From assembly GCA_024639845.1 (NCBI GenBank), contig JAHEGG010000001.1, forward strand, positions 1-64,000: 64,000 nt of DNA. The letters run 5' to 3'. Both the position numbers and the translations under genes were made by a program. The stretch comes from Microbacteriaceae bacterium. GTDB taxonomy: Bacteria; Actinomycetota; Actinomycetes; Actinomycetales; Microbacteriaceae. This document shows, one piece after another, positions 25,763 through 33,780 of this stretch. Numbering within the stretch: the stretch's first letter is position 1; every line of letters begins with the position of its first letter. Under the pieces are notes generated by a model. The model was not told the DNA's origin. It saw only the letters and a list, made by a program, of their open reading frames with translations, and ran no database searches.

Positions 25763-26082
25763 TTGGCAAAAATCCAGGAGAAAACGTCTACGGCTAGCCA
25801 GATCGAACCCGCATTGAGCAACACGGCAGCCCACGGATGCCAGCTAAAGCGCCAAGGTTTGAGTTGGGCTGCCACTGCCGCAACCGCGAAAAGTGTAAAG
25901 AGAGTTAGGACGAGTGCGTCCATGATCGTGAAAAACGAGGCGAGAATCGTTGGGGTCTCCCCGAACCAAGAGCCTCGGAATGCAAACCACTGCAGAGTCA
26001 TGAAACCGAAATAGAAGGCGGCAACCCGAAATGCCCAGCGACCGACGGTGTCGGTAACTCGAGAAACACGCTTGTTGGTCAT
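25759..26082 (-). CDS. Small three-TM membrane protein of the lipid cassette
   Basis: The 107-residue protein has about three hydrophobic segments (20-38, 48-68 and 84-104) and an aromatic-rich first loop. ATGA overlaps link it to both the acyltransferase before it and the CDP-alcohol enzyme after it, so translation is probably coupled. I do not recognise the family. It may be an accessory subunit of one of the two enzymes, which is inference from position alone. Confidence 0.75.
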   Translation of the reverse strand: MTNKRVSRVTDTVGRWAFRVAAFYFGFMTLQWFAFRGSWFGETPTILASFFTIMDALVLTLFTLFAVAAVAAQLKPWRFSWHPWAAVLLNAGSIWLAVDVFSWIFAK

Positions 26083-27359
26083 AGGTCGGTCCAATACCAA
26101 ACAGTCAACCAGAGGCCGAACGGAAACAGCGCAAGGGTCACACTCTGCACGAGCCCAAGTGTTGAACGCAGCCAGCGGGACAAGAAGTTTCCGAGCAGCC
26201 AACCGCCCGCCCCGATCAATGTAATGCGAACGATTCTAGGTACCATCGCAACCGCGAGTTCGCTGAAGCTCAACGGCAGTACACCAGCCTCGTGCGCATA
26301 GACCTTGACGGGAATGCCATTGAGCATCTGATGCCAAAAGGCACCCCCTAGGTCGGTTCTGAGTTGCTCAGCGGCGACCTCGAACATCCTTGGAGTGGTT
26401 AGCGGTGAAGGCGGATTGATGCCGTGGCTGACCAGCCACCATGTGGTGACCACACCGATAATCGACCCGACGCAAGCCGACGCAATCAGTGCGAGCCCGC
26501 GCCAACGCCAGCCGACTGTGACGATCAACAGCAAAAGCGGCATCTCGGCGATCAGTGGCCAAAAAATGCCCTCACCGAATGCCCAAAAGAAACAGACCAC
26601 AAGTCCGACCCAGCCGAACGCGAGTCGACTGACCCTAGCCCAACCGAAACCAGGATGATCCTCAATCGGCAACTCACAGAGCTCGACTATCTCGTCGCGA
26701 ACTCTGACGGTTTCTTGCTTGATGGCTTTTTGATTGATCTTCGACGGATTGCCGAGCCTCAGGTTTATCGGGCGGTGCCTACCTCGGCGTGCGCCCTTTG
26801 GCAACACCTCGTGGGTACCTCGAATAGCAATCGGCAAAACTGTGGCTTCGATTTCGGCCGCAAATCGGAAGGCACCAGTGTGAAAATCGGCCACCTTTCC
26901 GTCGGCGCTACGAGTTCCCTCTGGAAACAGCACGAGCGCAACCCCCGCTTGCACGAGCTCTTTGGCCCGCATAAGTTCGGCCAGACCATCCCCGTCTCGC
27001 GAGATTGCGAAGGTTCCGATCAGGCCGGCAGACAACCATTCCGCGGTCGCCTCTTGATTCCAATAGTCTTTGGCCGAAACCACCAAGACCGGGCGAACTC
27101 GACCGATAGCCGCAACGAGCGCCGCGGAGTCGGCGTGTGAAGAATGATTGGCGACAACCACCAGCGGGCCGTCAGGGAGCGGAATTTTGCGTGCCGCCGG
27201 AATCGATCGAGTGCCATCGGTTTGGGTTGAGTCGGAAACAATCGTGGTCAGCCCCCGAGTGAATATTGCGAGGATGGTCGCCCACAACCTGGCGCGCCAA
27301 CGAGATGCTCTGGCGATCTTTGCCTTCAAGCGAGAAACCCCCATCTCCACGCTGTTCAT
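26079..27359 (-). CDS. PlsC-like acyltransferase fused to a C-terminal membrane domain
   Basis: Residues ~60-230 form a 1-acylglycerol-3-phosphate acyltransferase domain with NHSSHAD (HX4D at 72-77), the glycine-containing FPEGTRS (145-151) and a later VLPIAIRGTHEVLP block. Residues ~255-426 add about five membrane segments not found in ordinary 200-250-residue PlsC proteins. It likely acylates lysophosphatidate or a related lipid at the membrane and opens the cassette plsC-like/small TM/CDP-alcohol transferase/cdsA-like/DUF4287. Confidence 0.87.
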   Translation of the reverse strand: MNSVEMGVSRLKAKIARASRWRARLWATILAIFTRGLTTIVSDSTQTDGTRSIPAARKIPLPDGPLVVVANHSSHADSAALVAAIGRVRPVLVVSAKDYWNQEATAEWLSAGLIGTFAISRDGDGLAELMRAKELVQAGVALVLFPEGTRSADGKVADFHTGAFRFAAEIEATVLPIAIRGTHEVLPKGARRGRHRPINLRLGNPSKINQKAIKQETVRVRDEIVELCELPIEDHPGFGWARVSRLAFGWVGLVVCFFWAFGEGIFWPLIAEMPLLLLIVTVGWRWRGLALIASACVGSIIGVVTTWWLVSHGINPPSPLTTPRMFEVAAEQLRTDLGGAFWHQMLNGIPVKVYAHEAGVLPLSFSELAVAMVPRIVRITLIGAGGWLLGNFLSRWLRSTLGLVQSVTLALFPFGLWLTVWYWTDL

Positions 27360-27418
27360 GCCTTCAATTTAGAACACCTGTATCGATGTCTCGAGATTAA
27401 AAACCACCGAGGACGCTG

Positions 27419-27718
27419 CTAATCAGCTTGCTTTTTGTTGGCGGCCGCCGCTTTGGCGGCCTTTGTCTTGGCTGCTTTTACTTTGGCAGCGGCCGCAGCC
27501 TTAGCTTTGGCCTGCTTTTCTGCCTCGGCAGCCTGAGCCTCGAGTGCAGCCTTGCGGTCCTCGGACTTCTTGCGAGCGTTCAAGTATGCCGCAGCGACCG
27601 ACATCACTATCAGGGCTAGCCCAATCTGCAAGAACAGCTCCTGAAACTGCTGCTTGGCGTCGACAGGAGTTGTCGTAGTCTCGGCTAAGACCTGGGCGAT
27701 GAAATGAAAGCGACTCAT
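27419..27718 (-). CDS. Single-TM protein with Lys/Ala-rich cytoplasmic tail
   Basis: The 99-residue protein has one membrane segment (about 30-48) and then a long AAKAKA-type helical, highly basic tail up to the C-terminus. The composition suggests a tail that binds nucleic acid, membrane or cell wall. It follows the PTS terminator region on the opposite side and stands 59 bases upstream of the lipid cassette. No family was recognised. Confidence 0.65.
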   Translation of the reverse strand: MSRFHFIAQVLAETTTTPVDAKQQFQELFLQIGLALIVMSVAAAYLNARKKSEDRKAALEAQAAEAEKQAKAKAAAAAKVKAAKTKAAKAAAANKKQAD

Positions 27719-27756
27719 GCATAAACTCTATGGCTTTACTCGCGAAACTCTGGGCA

Positions 27757-27789
27757 AGAAAAAGGGCCCGAGGCGAACCTCGGGCCCTT
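27757..27789 (-). terminator. Terminator of the fructose-type PTS operon
   Basis: On the minus strand AAGGGCCCGAGG, loop TTCG and CCTCGGGCCCTT form a perfect 12-bp stem followed by a T-rich TTTCTT. It lies 18 bases after the stop of the EIIC gene. Confidence 0.93.
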
Positions 27790-27806
27790 CTAATACTTGC
27801 TACTAA

Positions 27807-28976
27807 CTACTTGTTGCCAAGACCCTTGAGGATGTTGACGAGTAGCGCGGTAACAACCGAACCGACTGCGATAGCAACCAGGTACAGAAGTACTGCGGTC
27901 CAGTCTGGGCCTAGTACAGGTGGGAACAGCACGAAGATACCACCGTGAGGTGCGTGCAGCTGGGTACCCAGCAGACCAACGATTGCACCGGTTACAGCAG
28001 AACCAGCCATGATCGAAGGGATAACACGCAGTGGGTCAGCAGCAGCGAATGGGATTGCACCTTCAGTGATGAACGATGCACCCAGTAGCCAGGCAGCCTT
28101 ACCGTTTTCGAGCTCGGACTCGCTGTAGAGCTTCTTGCGAAGCACGGTTGCGAGAGCAAGACCGATTGGTGGGGTCATACCAGCAGCCATGATGATAGCC
28201 ATCACGGTGAAGGCAGGGTTTTCAGTTGCGCCAGCTGCAGCGGCAGTTCCAAGAGCAGCGGTACCGAAGGTGTAAGCAACCTTGTTAACCGGTCCACCCA
28301 TGTCGAAGGCCATCATCAAACCAAGGACGATACCGAGCACCATTAGCCCGCCACCATTCAGGCTGTTTAGACCGTTGGTCATGCTTGTCATCAGCCAGCC
28401 GATAGGTGCCTTGAAGACCAGCTCCATTGCTAGACCGACAACGATGGTCGAGAGCAGCGGGATGATTACAACAGGCATCAGTGGGCGTAGCCACGAAGGC
28501 ACACCCCAGCCGGAGATCCACTTAGCAACGAAACCAGCGAGAAGACCGCCGGCGAGAGCGCCGAGGAATCCAGTGCCGGTGCCGAGTGGGCCATCAACAC
28601 CAAGTCCGGTTGCAAGCGCACCTGCAATGAAACCTGGAGCTAGACCTGGGCGGTCAGCGATCGCATAAGCAATGAATCCAGCAAGAACTGGAACAAAGAA
28701 TGCGAAGGCGGCCTTACCAAGCCAGAAGATGATGTAAGCCCAAGTGGCGAAGTTGCCAAGGTTCAAGCTTCCATCTGCGTTTAGTGCGCCAGTCAAAGCG
28801 GCATCGTAAACACGAATACCACCGGTGTTAGGGTCTCCGCCCATTGCCATGGTTCCAAAAAGGAATCCCAAAGCAATCAAGATACCGCCCGCTGCAACGA
28901 ATGGAATCATGTACGAAACACCGGTCATTAACCAGCCTCTGACGCGGCTACCCGCGCCAGTCGATGTGTTACTCAT
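27807..28976 (-). CDS. PTS fructose-type transporter subunit IIC
   Basis: The 389-residue integral membrane permease has about 9-10 membrane segments. Family features are MTGVSYMIPFVAAGGILIALGF near the N-terminus, AFDMGGPVNKVAYTFG and SFITEGAIPFAAADPLRVIP, which form the sugar-binding core of fructose/mannitol-type EIIC. It imports and phosphorylates a hexose, most likely fructose, with the separately encoded IIB and IIA. A strong AGGAGG site precedes the ATG. The gene is last in a IIA-IIB-IIC operon that lacks a sugar-phosphate kinase. Confidence 0.94.
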   Translation of the reverse strand: MSNTSTGAGSRVRGWLMTGVSYMIPFVAAGGILIALGFLFGTMAMGGDPNTGGIRVYDAALTGALNADGSLNLGNFATWAYIIFWLGKAAFAFFVPVLAGFIAYAIADRPGLAPGFIAGALATGLGVDGPLGTGTGFLGALAGGLLAGFVAKWISGWGVPSWLRPLMPVVIIPLLSTIVVGLAMELVFKAPIGWLMTSMTNGLNSLNGGGLMVLGIVLGLMMAFDMGGPVNKVAYTFGTAALGTAAAAGATENPAFTVMAIIMAAGMTPPIGLALATVLRKKLYSESELENGKAAWLLGASFITEGAIPFAAADPLRVIPSIMAGSAVTGAIVGLLGTQLHAPHGGIFVLFPPVLGPDWTAVLLYLVAIAVGSVVTALLVNILKGLGNK

Positions 28977-29032
28977 CTATGAGCCTCCTATTGCTCTTAT
29001 TGAGTTGCGGATTGGCAAGACGCCAACCAACT

Positions 29033-29455
29033 TTATTTTTTGCCGAAAAGACCTCCGAAGAAGCCCTTCTTTTCTCCCCCGTCACTGTCCGACGACTTGG
29101 GCTTGTCTGCGGCCGGAGCCGCAGCTTCACCAACTCGAGGGGCAGTGCCGTTGGAAACTTGTTCGATCAGATTGTTGATCAAATCCTGTGAACCGCGAAG
29201 CGCTTTGGCGACCGGCACCTGCACATATGGCTTGCCATTGAACCGCTCCTTGAGGCCTACCTCTAGGTCGACGGCGAAGATTGCAATGTCAGATGCGTCA
29301 ATCCATTCCTGGCTAACGCGCTGAGCTCCACCCGATCCTTGGGTTTCAACCTTGATTTCGTGACCAAGCGCCTTCGCGGCGCGCTCGAGTGCCTCGGCTG
29401 CCATGTAGGTGTGTGCGATTCCCGTGATGCAAGCGGTGACTGCAACGATTTTCAT
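29033..29455 (-). CDS. PTS fructose-type subunit IIB
   Basis: The 140-residue cytosolic phosphotransfer protein has phospho-acceptor Cys9 in VTACITGIAHTYMAAEAL, the FruA/MngA-type IIB signature. A ~35-residue flexible Ala/Asp/Lys-rich tail follows the domain and ends in KKGFFGGLFGKK, perhaps a tether to the membrane. The ATG overlaps the IIA stop by four bases. In many relatives IIA, IIB and IIC are one polypeptide; here they are separate. Confidence 0.94.
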   Translation of the reverse strand: MKIVAVTACITGIAHTYMAAEALERAAKALGHEIKVETQGSGGAQRVSQEWIDASDIAIFAVDLEVGLKERFNGKPYVQVPVAKALRGSQDLINNLIEQVSNGTAPRVGEAAAPAADKPKSSDSDGGEKKGFFGGLFGKK

Positions 29456-29904
29456 TCTTGAACCTCTCCGGTCAGTGTTGCCGCAAGCGCGGCTGGGTCT
29501 GTTTCAGCGCGAAGTTGATCGCAGAACTCGTCGTCCATGACCTTGCGTGCAAGACGAGAAAGAATTTGCAAGTGAGTGCCCTCGCTACTGGCTGGGGCAG
29601 CAATCAAAAAGATCAGATTTGAGTCGCCGTCATCCGCACCGAAATTGACACCGGATGAGCTGACTCCAACGGCCACCGATGGAACGAGCACGAAGTCGCT
29701 CTGTGCGTGAGGAATGGCAATGCCGCCTTCGATACCAGTGGAGAAGTGTTCTTCTCTGGCAGCCACGGCAGCTAGGTAGTCGTCAATGTTGGTGAGTCGA
29801 CCGGCTTCAACGAGTCGATTAGCGAGCTGCCGACAAGCATCTGCTTTGTCATCGGCCTCGAGCCCGATTATTACGATCTCGGCTGTCGTGATTGGTTGGG
29901 TCAT
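29452..29904 (-). CDS. PTS fructose-type subunit IIA
   Basis: The 150-residue protein receives phosphate from HPr on His66 in GGIAIPHAQSD and passes it to IIB. FSTGIEGGIAIPHA and LIFLIAAP match the fructose/mannitol IIA (ntr-type) fold. It is the first gene of the PTS operon, transcribed away from ptsH-ptsI. An operator-like palindrome lies about 190 bases upstream. Confidence 0.93.
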   Translation of the reverse strand: MTQPITTAEIVIIGLEADDKADACRQLANRLVEAGRLTNIDDYLAAVAAREEHFSTGIEGGIAIPHAQSDFVLVPSVAVGVSSSGVNFGADDGDSNLIFLIAAPASSEGTHLQILSRLARKVMDDEFCDQLRAETDPAALAATLTGEVQE

Positions 29905-30083
29905 CTTTTCTTAACTGCCTGTTCCGAACCTGGCGATCCAAAAAGTTCTGACTCGGACATTCGACGTTTGCGCATGCCAGCCTTGCAGGCTGACAGGGTC
30001 AAACGCTTCAGTTCCAACTCGGTCCTTTCGGGGTCAGGTCCAATGCTTAGAGTATCGAAGCCAAAAACATATCTTTTGGACAT
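29901..30083 (-). CDS. Possible 60-residue leader ORF before PTS IIA (doubtful)
   Basis: An ATG-started frame of 60 residues ends in a four-base ATGA overlap with the IIA gene, the same overlap style as real neighbours in this window. It starts 12 bases downstream of the LacI-type operator and has no ribosome site. The product is basic and has no recognisable domain. It may be a leader peptide, a regulator fragment or a chance frame. Confidence 0.2.
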   Translation of the reverse strand: MSKRYVFGFDTLSIGPDPERTELELKRLTLSACKAGMRKRRMSESELFGSPGSEQAVKKR

Positions 30084-30095
30084 CGGCGTGTAATT

Positions 30096-30109
30096 GGTAA
30101 ACGCTTACA
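30096..30109. promoter_or_regulatory. LacI/CcpA-type operator between the PTS operon and ptsHI
   Basis: The 302-base gap between divergent operons contains GGTAAACGCTTACA, which reads TGTAAGCGTTTACC on the minus strand. It has the central CG and half-sites of LacI-family operators and matches the cre pattern TGWAANCGNTNWCA at all but the last position. A nearly identical site precedes the sucrose-phosphorylase-like gene (58599). Another interrupted repeat (AGGTT ... AACCT) lies at about 30142-30163. No LacI-family gene is nearby. Confidence 0.7.
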
Positions 30110-30206
30110 TTACATTTTGATTACGGAAAATGTCTAATTTGCGAGGTTGGTAATCCGCTAACCTTGCTTTAGCGATTGCTCAAACCCCGAAAAGAATGGT
30201 TTAAAA

Positions 30207-30473
30207 ATGGCTTATCAGGCTGAAGTTGTGGTGCTGGACCCAATCGGATTGCACGCTCGACCAGCGGGTCAAATCGTGAAGTTCGTTAAAGAAGGCGCAC
30301 ACGACGTGAAAATCGGACCGAACGCAGACGAGCTGGTTGCCGGCAACTCGGCTCTTCGCCTCATGGCAATGAGGGCCACCACGGGCAGCACTTTGCTCGT
30401 GGTTGTCGAGACCGATGACGACTCCCTGGGCAAGTCGATCGTCGACCAGATTCAAGAATTCCTCAAGGGCTAG
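30207..30473 (+). CDS. ptsH: Phosphocarrier protein HPr
   Basis: HPr relays phosphate from enzyme I to sugar-specific IIA proteins. The 88-residue length is standard. The active histidine is His16 in GLHARPA. The regulatory-serine region reads NSALRLMAM, which keeps a serine near the usual Ser46 position, so HPr-kinase-type control cannot be excluded by sequence alone. Enzyme I follows after two bases. Confidence 0.96.
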   Translation: MAYQAEVVVLDPIGLHARPAGQIVKFVKEGAHDVKIGPNADELVAGNSALRLMAMRATTGSTLLVVVETDDDSLGKSIVDQIQEFLKG

Positions 30474-30475
30474 CA

Positions 30476-32101
30476 GTGGCACTTTCGAGCGGAGCAGCCC
30501 TCAAGGGGTTGGGAGTTGGGCTTAACTCTTCGGTCGGTCAGGTTTGGAAGGTCAAACCACATGCCGCACTACCCGCTCGAGCCAAAACGGCCAATGGGGC
30601 AGAAGTCGAAGCCCAGAGTCTCAAGGCCTCGATTTCTGCCGTTGCCCGTGACCTCGACCAACTCGGTGAGAAGGCTGGAGGCACAAGCGCCGAAATCTTT
30701 GAAGCGCTCAAATTTCTTCTAGAAGACGATGAACTATTTGAAGTGGCATCCGCACACATGGATGACGGCTGGTCGGCTGCGGCGGCCTACGGAATGGCCG
30801 TTGATGAGTTTGGTGAGCTGCTCGGAGGCGACCCGACCTTCGTGGAGCGAGTTGCCGACTTGCAAGATCTTTCGAAACGAGTTCAAGCCCACCTCGCCGG
30901 CATCGAACTTTCACTCAACCTGCCAGAGTCCGGCAACCTGGTTCTAGTTGGCGAAGACTTTTCTCCGGCCGACACCGCCCAGTTCACTCCAGCGGTAATC
31001 GGCGTAGTCACGACCAAGGGCGGCCCAACCTCTCACACCTCGATCATTTGTCGCTCCAGAGGCATCCCCGCCGTGGTCAGCTGCGGCGATGCCGCACAAC
31101 TCGAGACCGGCGACTCGGTCTTGGTCGACCCTGTGGGCGATCGAGTCGTAGTCGGCGGCGACGCCAGCCTTGCCACCCAGTCGATCACGTTCGTGGCGAT
31201 AAACGACGAGCCGATCATCCCAGTGCGATCGAACATCGGCACCAAAGCAGACGCCGAGGCTGCTGCCAAAACGGGCGCGGATGGTGTCGGACTGTTCCGC
31301 ACCGAGCTCTTGTATCTGAGCGAAAAGACACAACCATCGGTTGAACAGCAGACTGCAGCTTATAGCGAGATTCTTGCCGCGGCACCGAGCGGCCCAATCG
31401 TCGTTCGCACAATTGACGCAGGCAGCGACAAGCCCGTGCCTTTCCTAGACATGGGCCATGAAGAAAACCCATCGCTGGGCGTGCGCGGCTACCGACTAAT
31501 CGTCGAGCACCGCGCGTTCATCGAAGACCAACTCAAGAGCCTTGAAGCGGCACGCCAAGCAACCGGCCGTGAGGTGTGGGTGATGGCTCCGATGATCGCA
31601 ACCGTTCAAGAGGCGGCCGACTTCTGCAACCTAGCTCGCTCCATCGGCTCGTTCAAGGTTGGCATCATGATCGAAACACCTTCGATCGCGGTGCTCGCTA
31701 ACGACCTAGCTGGCGTAGTCGATTTCGTGTCGATCGGCACGAACGACCTATCGCAATACCTTTTCGCTGCCGACCGCATGAACCCGGCACTCGGCACCCT
31801 GCTCACTCCGTGGCAACCGGGCTTGATCCGCACTCTGGCCAGAATCGCGGATGCTGGCAACGCCACCGGTATTTCGGTTGGAGTTTGCGGCGAAAGCGCG
31901 AGCGACCCGACGTTTGCCGTGGTTCTTGCCGGGCTCGGAATCACCTCGGTTAGCGCATCCCCGTCGCAAGTTGACGTGGTCAAAACAGCACTTTCGAGCG
32001 TCGACCTGGCCAAGGCGAAAGAAATCGCGAACTCCGTGCTCGCTGCAACCAGCCCCGAGGCAGCCAAGGCGGCCGCACTCGACGGTTTAGCTTCGGCCTA
32101 G
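30476..32101 (+). CDS. ptsI: PTS enzyme I (phosphoenolpyruvate-protein phosphotransferase)
   Basis: Enzyme I takes phosphate from PEP and phosphorylates HPr. The 541-residue protein has the phosphohistidine His187 in GGPTSHTSIICRSRGIPAVV. The PEP-binding barrel shows GVGLFRTELLYL, RTIDAGSDKP, DFVSIGTNDLSQY and the catalytic Cys in GVCGESASDP. It starts at GTG, two bases after ptsH. Together with the divergent IIA-IIB-IIC genes it makes a complete PTS chain in one place. Confidence 0.96.
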   Translation: MALSSGAALKGLGVGLNSSVGQVWKVKPHAALPARAKTANGAEVEAQSLKASISAVARDLDQLGEKAGGTSAEIFEALKFLLEDDELFEVASAHMDDGWSAAAAYGMAVDEFGELLGGDPTFVERVADLQDLSKRVQAHLAGIELSLNLPESGNLVLVGEDFSPADTAQFTPAVIGVVTTKGGPTSHTSIICRSRGIPAVVSCGDAAQLETGDSVLVDPVGDRVVVGGDASLATQSITFVAINDEPIIPVRSNIGTKADAEAAAKTGADGVGLFRTELLYLSEKTQPSVEQQTAAYSEILAAAPSGPIVVRTIDAGSDKPVPFLDMGHEENPSLGVRGYRLIVEHRAFIEDQLKSLEAARQATGREVWVMAPMIATVQEAADFCNLARSIGSFKVGIMIETPSIAVLANDLAGVVDFVSIGTNDLSQYLFAADRMNPALGTLLTPWQPGLIRTLARIADAGNATGISVGVCGESASDPTFAVVLAGLGITSVSASPSQVDVVKTALSSVDLAKAKEIANSVLAATSPEAAKAAALDGLASA

Positions 32102-32109
32102 CCCCACCG

Positions 32110-32175
32110 ACCGATCTCGACGGCGAGTTTGTTGCGCTCCCCGTCATAAATCGCAACGAAACGGCATCGGTTTTT
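32110..32175 (+). terminator. Possible compound-hairpin terminator after ptsI
   Basis: An outer stem ACCGAT/ATCGGT encloses an inner stem GTTTGTTGCG/CGCAACGAAAC with one bulge, followed by TTTTTG. The structure is larger than a simple terminator, so confidence is modest. Confidence 0.4.
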
Positions 32176-32196
32176 GTTCGGCGGTAATTTCGAAAC

Positions 32197-33132
32197 ATGC
32201 CTATTTATGACAACATCACTCAGGTAGTCGGAAACACTCCGCTCGTTCGCATCAACCGCATCATCGATGGTGGTGCCGAAGTGCTCGCGAAGCTCGAGTT
32301 CTATAACCCTTCCTCTTCGGTCAAAGACCGCATCGGTATCGCCATGGTCGACGCGGCCGAATTATCGGGCGAGCTAAAGCCTGGTGGCGCAATCGTCGAG
32401 GCGACCTCGGGTAACACCGGAATCGCCCTCGCCATGGTCGGTGCCGCACGCGGTTACCGCGTGATTTTGACCATGCCAGATTCGATGTCGAAGGAGCGTC
32501 GTGCGCTGCTTCGCGCCTACGGTGCCGAATTAGTGCTGACCCCAGCTGCCGAAGGTATGCGCGGCGCGGTTGCCAAGGCCGAAGAAATCGGTTTGAACGA
32601 AGGTGCCGTTCTGGTGCGCCAGTTTGCCAATAAGGCCAACCCTGCGATTCACCGCAAGACCACCGCGCAAGAAATCTGGCGCGACACCGACGGCCAGGTT
32701 GCTGCTCTCGTGGCAGGCATCGGAACCGGTGGAACCATCACCGGCGTCGGTCAGGTCCTCAAGGAACTCAACCCAGACGTAAAGATCATCGCAGTCGAGC
32801 CCGCCGCGTCTCCTATTCTTAACGGCGGCTCTCCAGCAGGACACCCAATCCAGGGCATCGGTCCAAACTTCGTTCCAGAAATCCTCGACACGACCGTTTA
32901 TGACGAAGTGCTTGACGCTCCGGCCGAAGAGGCAGTCAAATGGGCTCGCCGAGCAGCTGCCGAGGAGGGCATCCTGGCCGGCATTTCTTCTGGCGCGGCT
33001 CTGTGGGGTGCAAACCAAATCGCCTCGCGACCAGAGTTTGCGGGCAAAAAGATCGTCGTGATCATTCCTTCATTCGGCGAGCGCTATTTGTCGACCATCC
33101 TCTATAAAGACCTAATCGAACTCGACAACTAA
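32197..33132 (+). CDS. cysK: Cysteine synthase (O-acetylserine sulfhydrylase)
   Basis: CysK makes cysteine from O-acetylserine and sulfide using PLP. The 311-residue protein has the PLP lysine Lys43 in SSSVKDRIG, the asparagine/substrate loop [12 protein letters not shown] and the phosphate loop [13 protein letters not shown] -10-like TAATTT ends six bases before the ATG, so a leaderless mRNA is possible. CysE is encoded 85 bases downstream after a terminator. Confidence 0.96.
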   Translation: MPIYDNITQVVGNTPLVRINRIIDGGAEVLAKLEFYNPSSSVKDRIGIAMVDAAELSGELKPGGAIVEATSGNTGIALAMVGAARGYRVILTMPDSMSKERRALLRAYGAELVLTPAAEGMRGAVAKAEEIGLNEGAVLVRQFANKANPAIHRKTTAQEIWRDTDGQVAALVAGIGTGGTITGVGQVLKELNPDVKIIAVEPAASPILNGGSPAGHPIQGIGPNFVPEILDTTVYDEVLDAPAEEAVKWARRAAAEEGILAGISSGAALWGANQIASRPEFAGKKIVVIIPSFGERYLSTILYKDLIELDN

Positions 33133-33162
33133 AATCGACTAGCCTTTCTCTCCTAAGCAATC

Positions 33163-33196
33163 AGCCCGCTGGCTCATGAAAGTCGGCGGGCTTTTT
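33163..33196 (+). terminator. Terminator after cysK
   Basis: AGCCCGCTGGC pairs with GTCGGCGGGCT (two wobbles) around an eight-base loop and is followed by TTTTT. It separates cysK from cysE, which therefore needs its own promoter. Confidence 0.88.
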
Positions 33197-33217
33197 GCGC
33201 TTTACAATTGACCCATC

Positions 33218-33721
33218 TTGAACAGAATTCGCGAAGACATCCGGGCCGGTTTGGCCAAGGACCCCTCTGTGCTCAGCGGGGTCGAACTTTTTCTAACCTC
33301 TCCCGGTCTTCACGCTGTGTGGGGTTATCGGTTAGCCCACATCCTCTGGAAACTTAAGCGCCGTATCCTTGCCAGAATGCTAAGCAACTGGGTTCGTTTT
33401 GTTACGGGCATCGAAATTCATCCTGGGGCAACCATCGGCAGGCGATTCGTGATCGACCACGGCATGGGCGTAGTTATTGGTGAGACCACAGTGATTGGCG
33501 ATGATGTGCTTATTTATCACGGTGTCACGCTGGGCGGAAAACTTAACGTTCGAACCAAACGCCACCCAACCATTGGAAACAATGTGATGATCGGTGCGGA
33601 GTCAATTTTGTTGGGCGATATCAACGTGGGCGACAATGTGCAAATCGGTGCCGGTTCGGTTATCACGAGGGATGTGCCTGCCGACTCGGTGCTCGTCGGG
33701 GGCAAGCTGCGCAAACTCTAG
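33218..33721 (+). CDS. cysE: Serine O-acetyltransferase
   Basis: CysE acetylates serine to supply CysK. The 167-residue protein is a short form lacking much of the N-terminal helical region of the E. coli enzyme. It has the left-handed beta-helix hexapeptides with [22 protein letters not shown] and the C-terminal [14 protein letters not shown]. It begins at TTG 33218, nine bases after TACAAT and with no ribosome site, so the start is less certain. A 6-bp hairpin (33727-33746) follows the stop. Confidence 0.93.
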   Translation: MNRIREDIRAGLAKDPSVLSGVELFLTSPGLHAVWGYRLAHILWKLKRRILARMLSNWVRFVTGIEIHPGATIGRRFVIDHGMGVVIGETTVIGDDVLIYHGVTLGGKLNVRTKRHPTIGNNVMIGAESILLGDINVGDNVQIGAGSVITRDVPADSVLVGGKLRKL

Positions 33722-33780
33722 ACAGCTCTCGCAGTCTCTAGCGAGATCTTGCCGGGTCTTTTCAGAGATGGCTCACTCGG

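Noticed and set aside
33727-33746. Six-bp hairpin after cysE as a terminator
   Set aside because: The stem is short and the following sequence is not T-rich enough to call.
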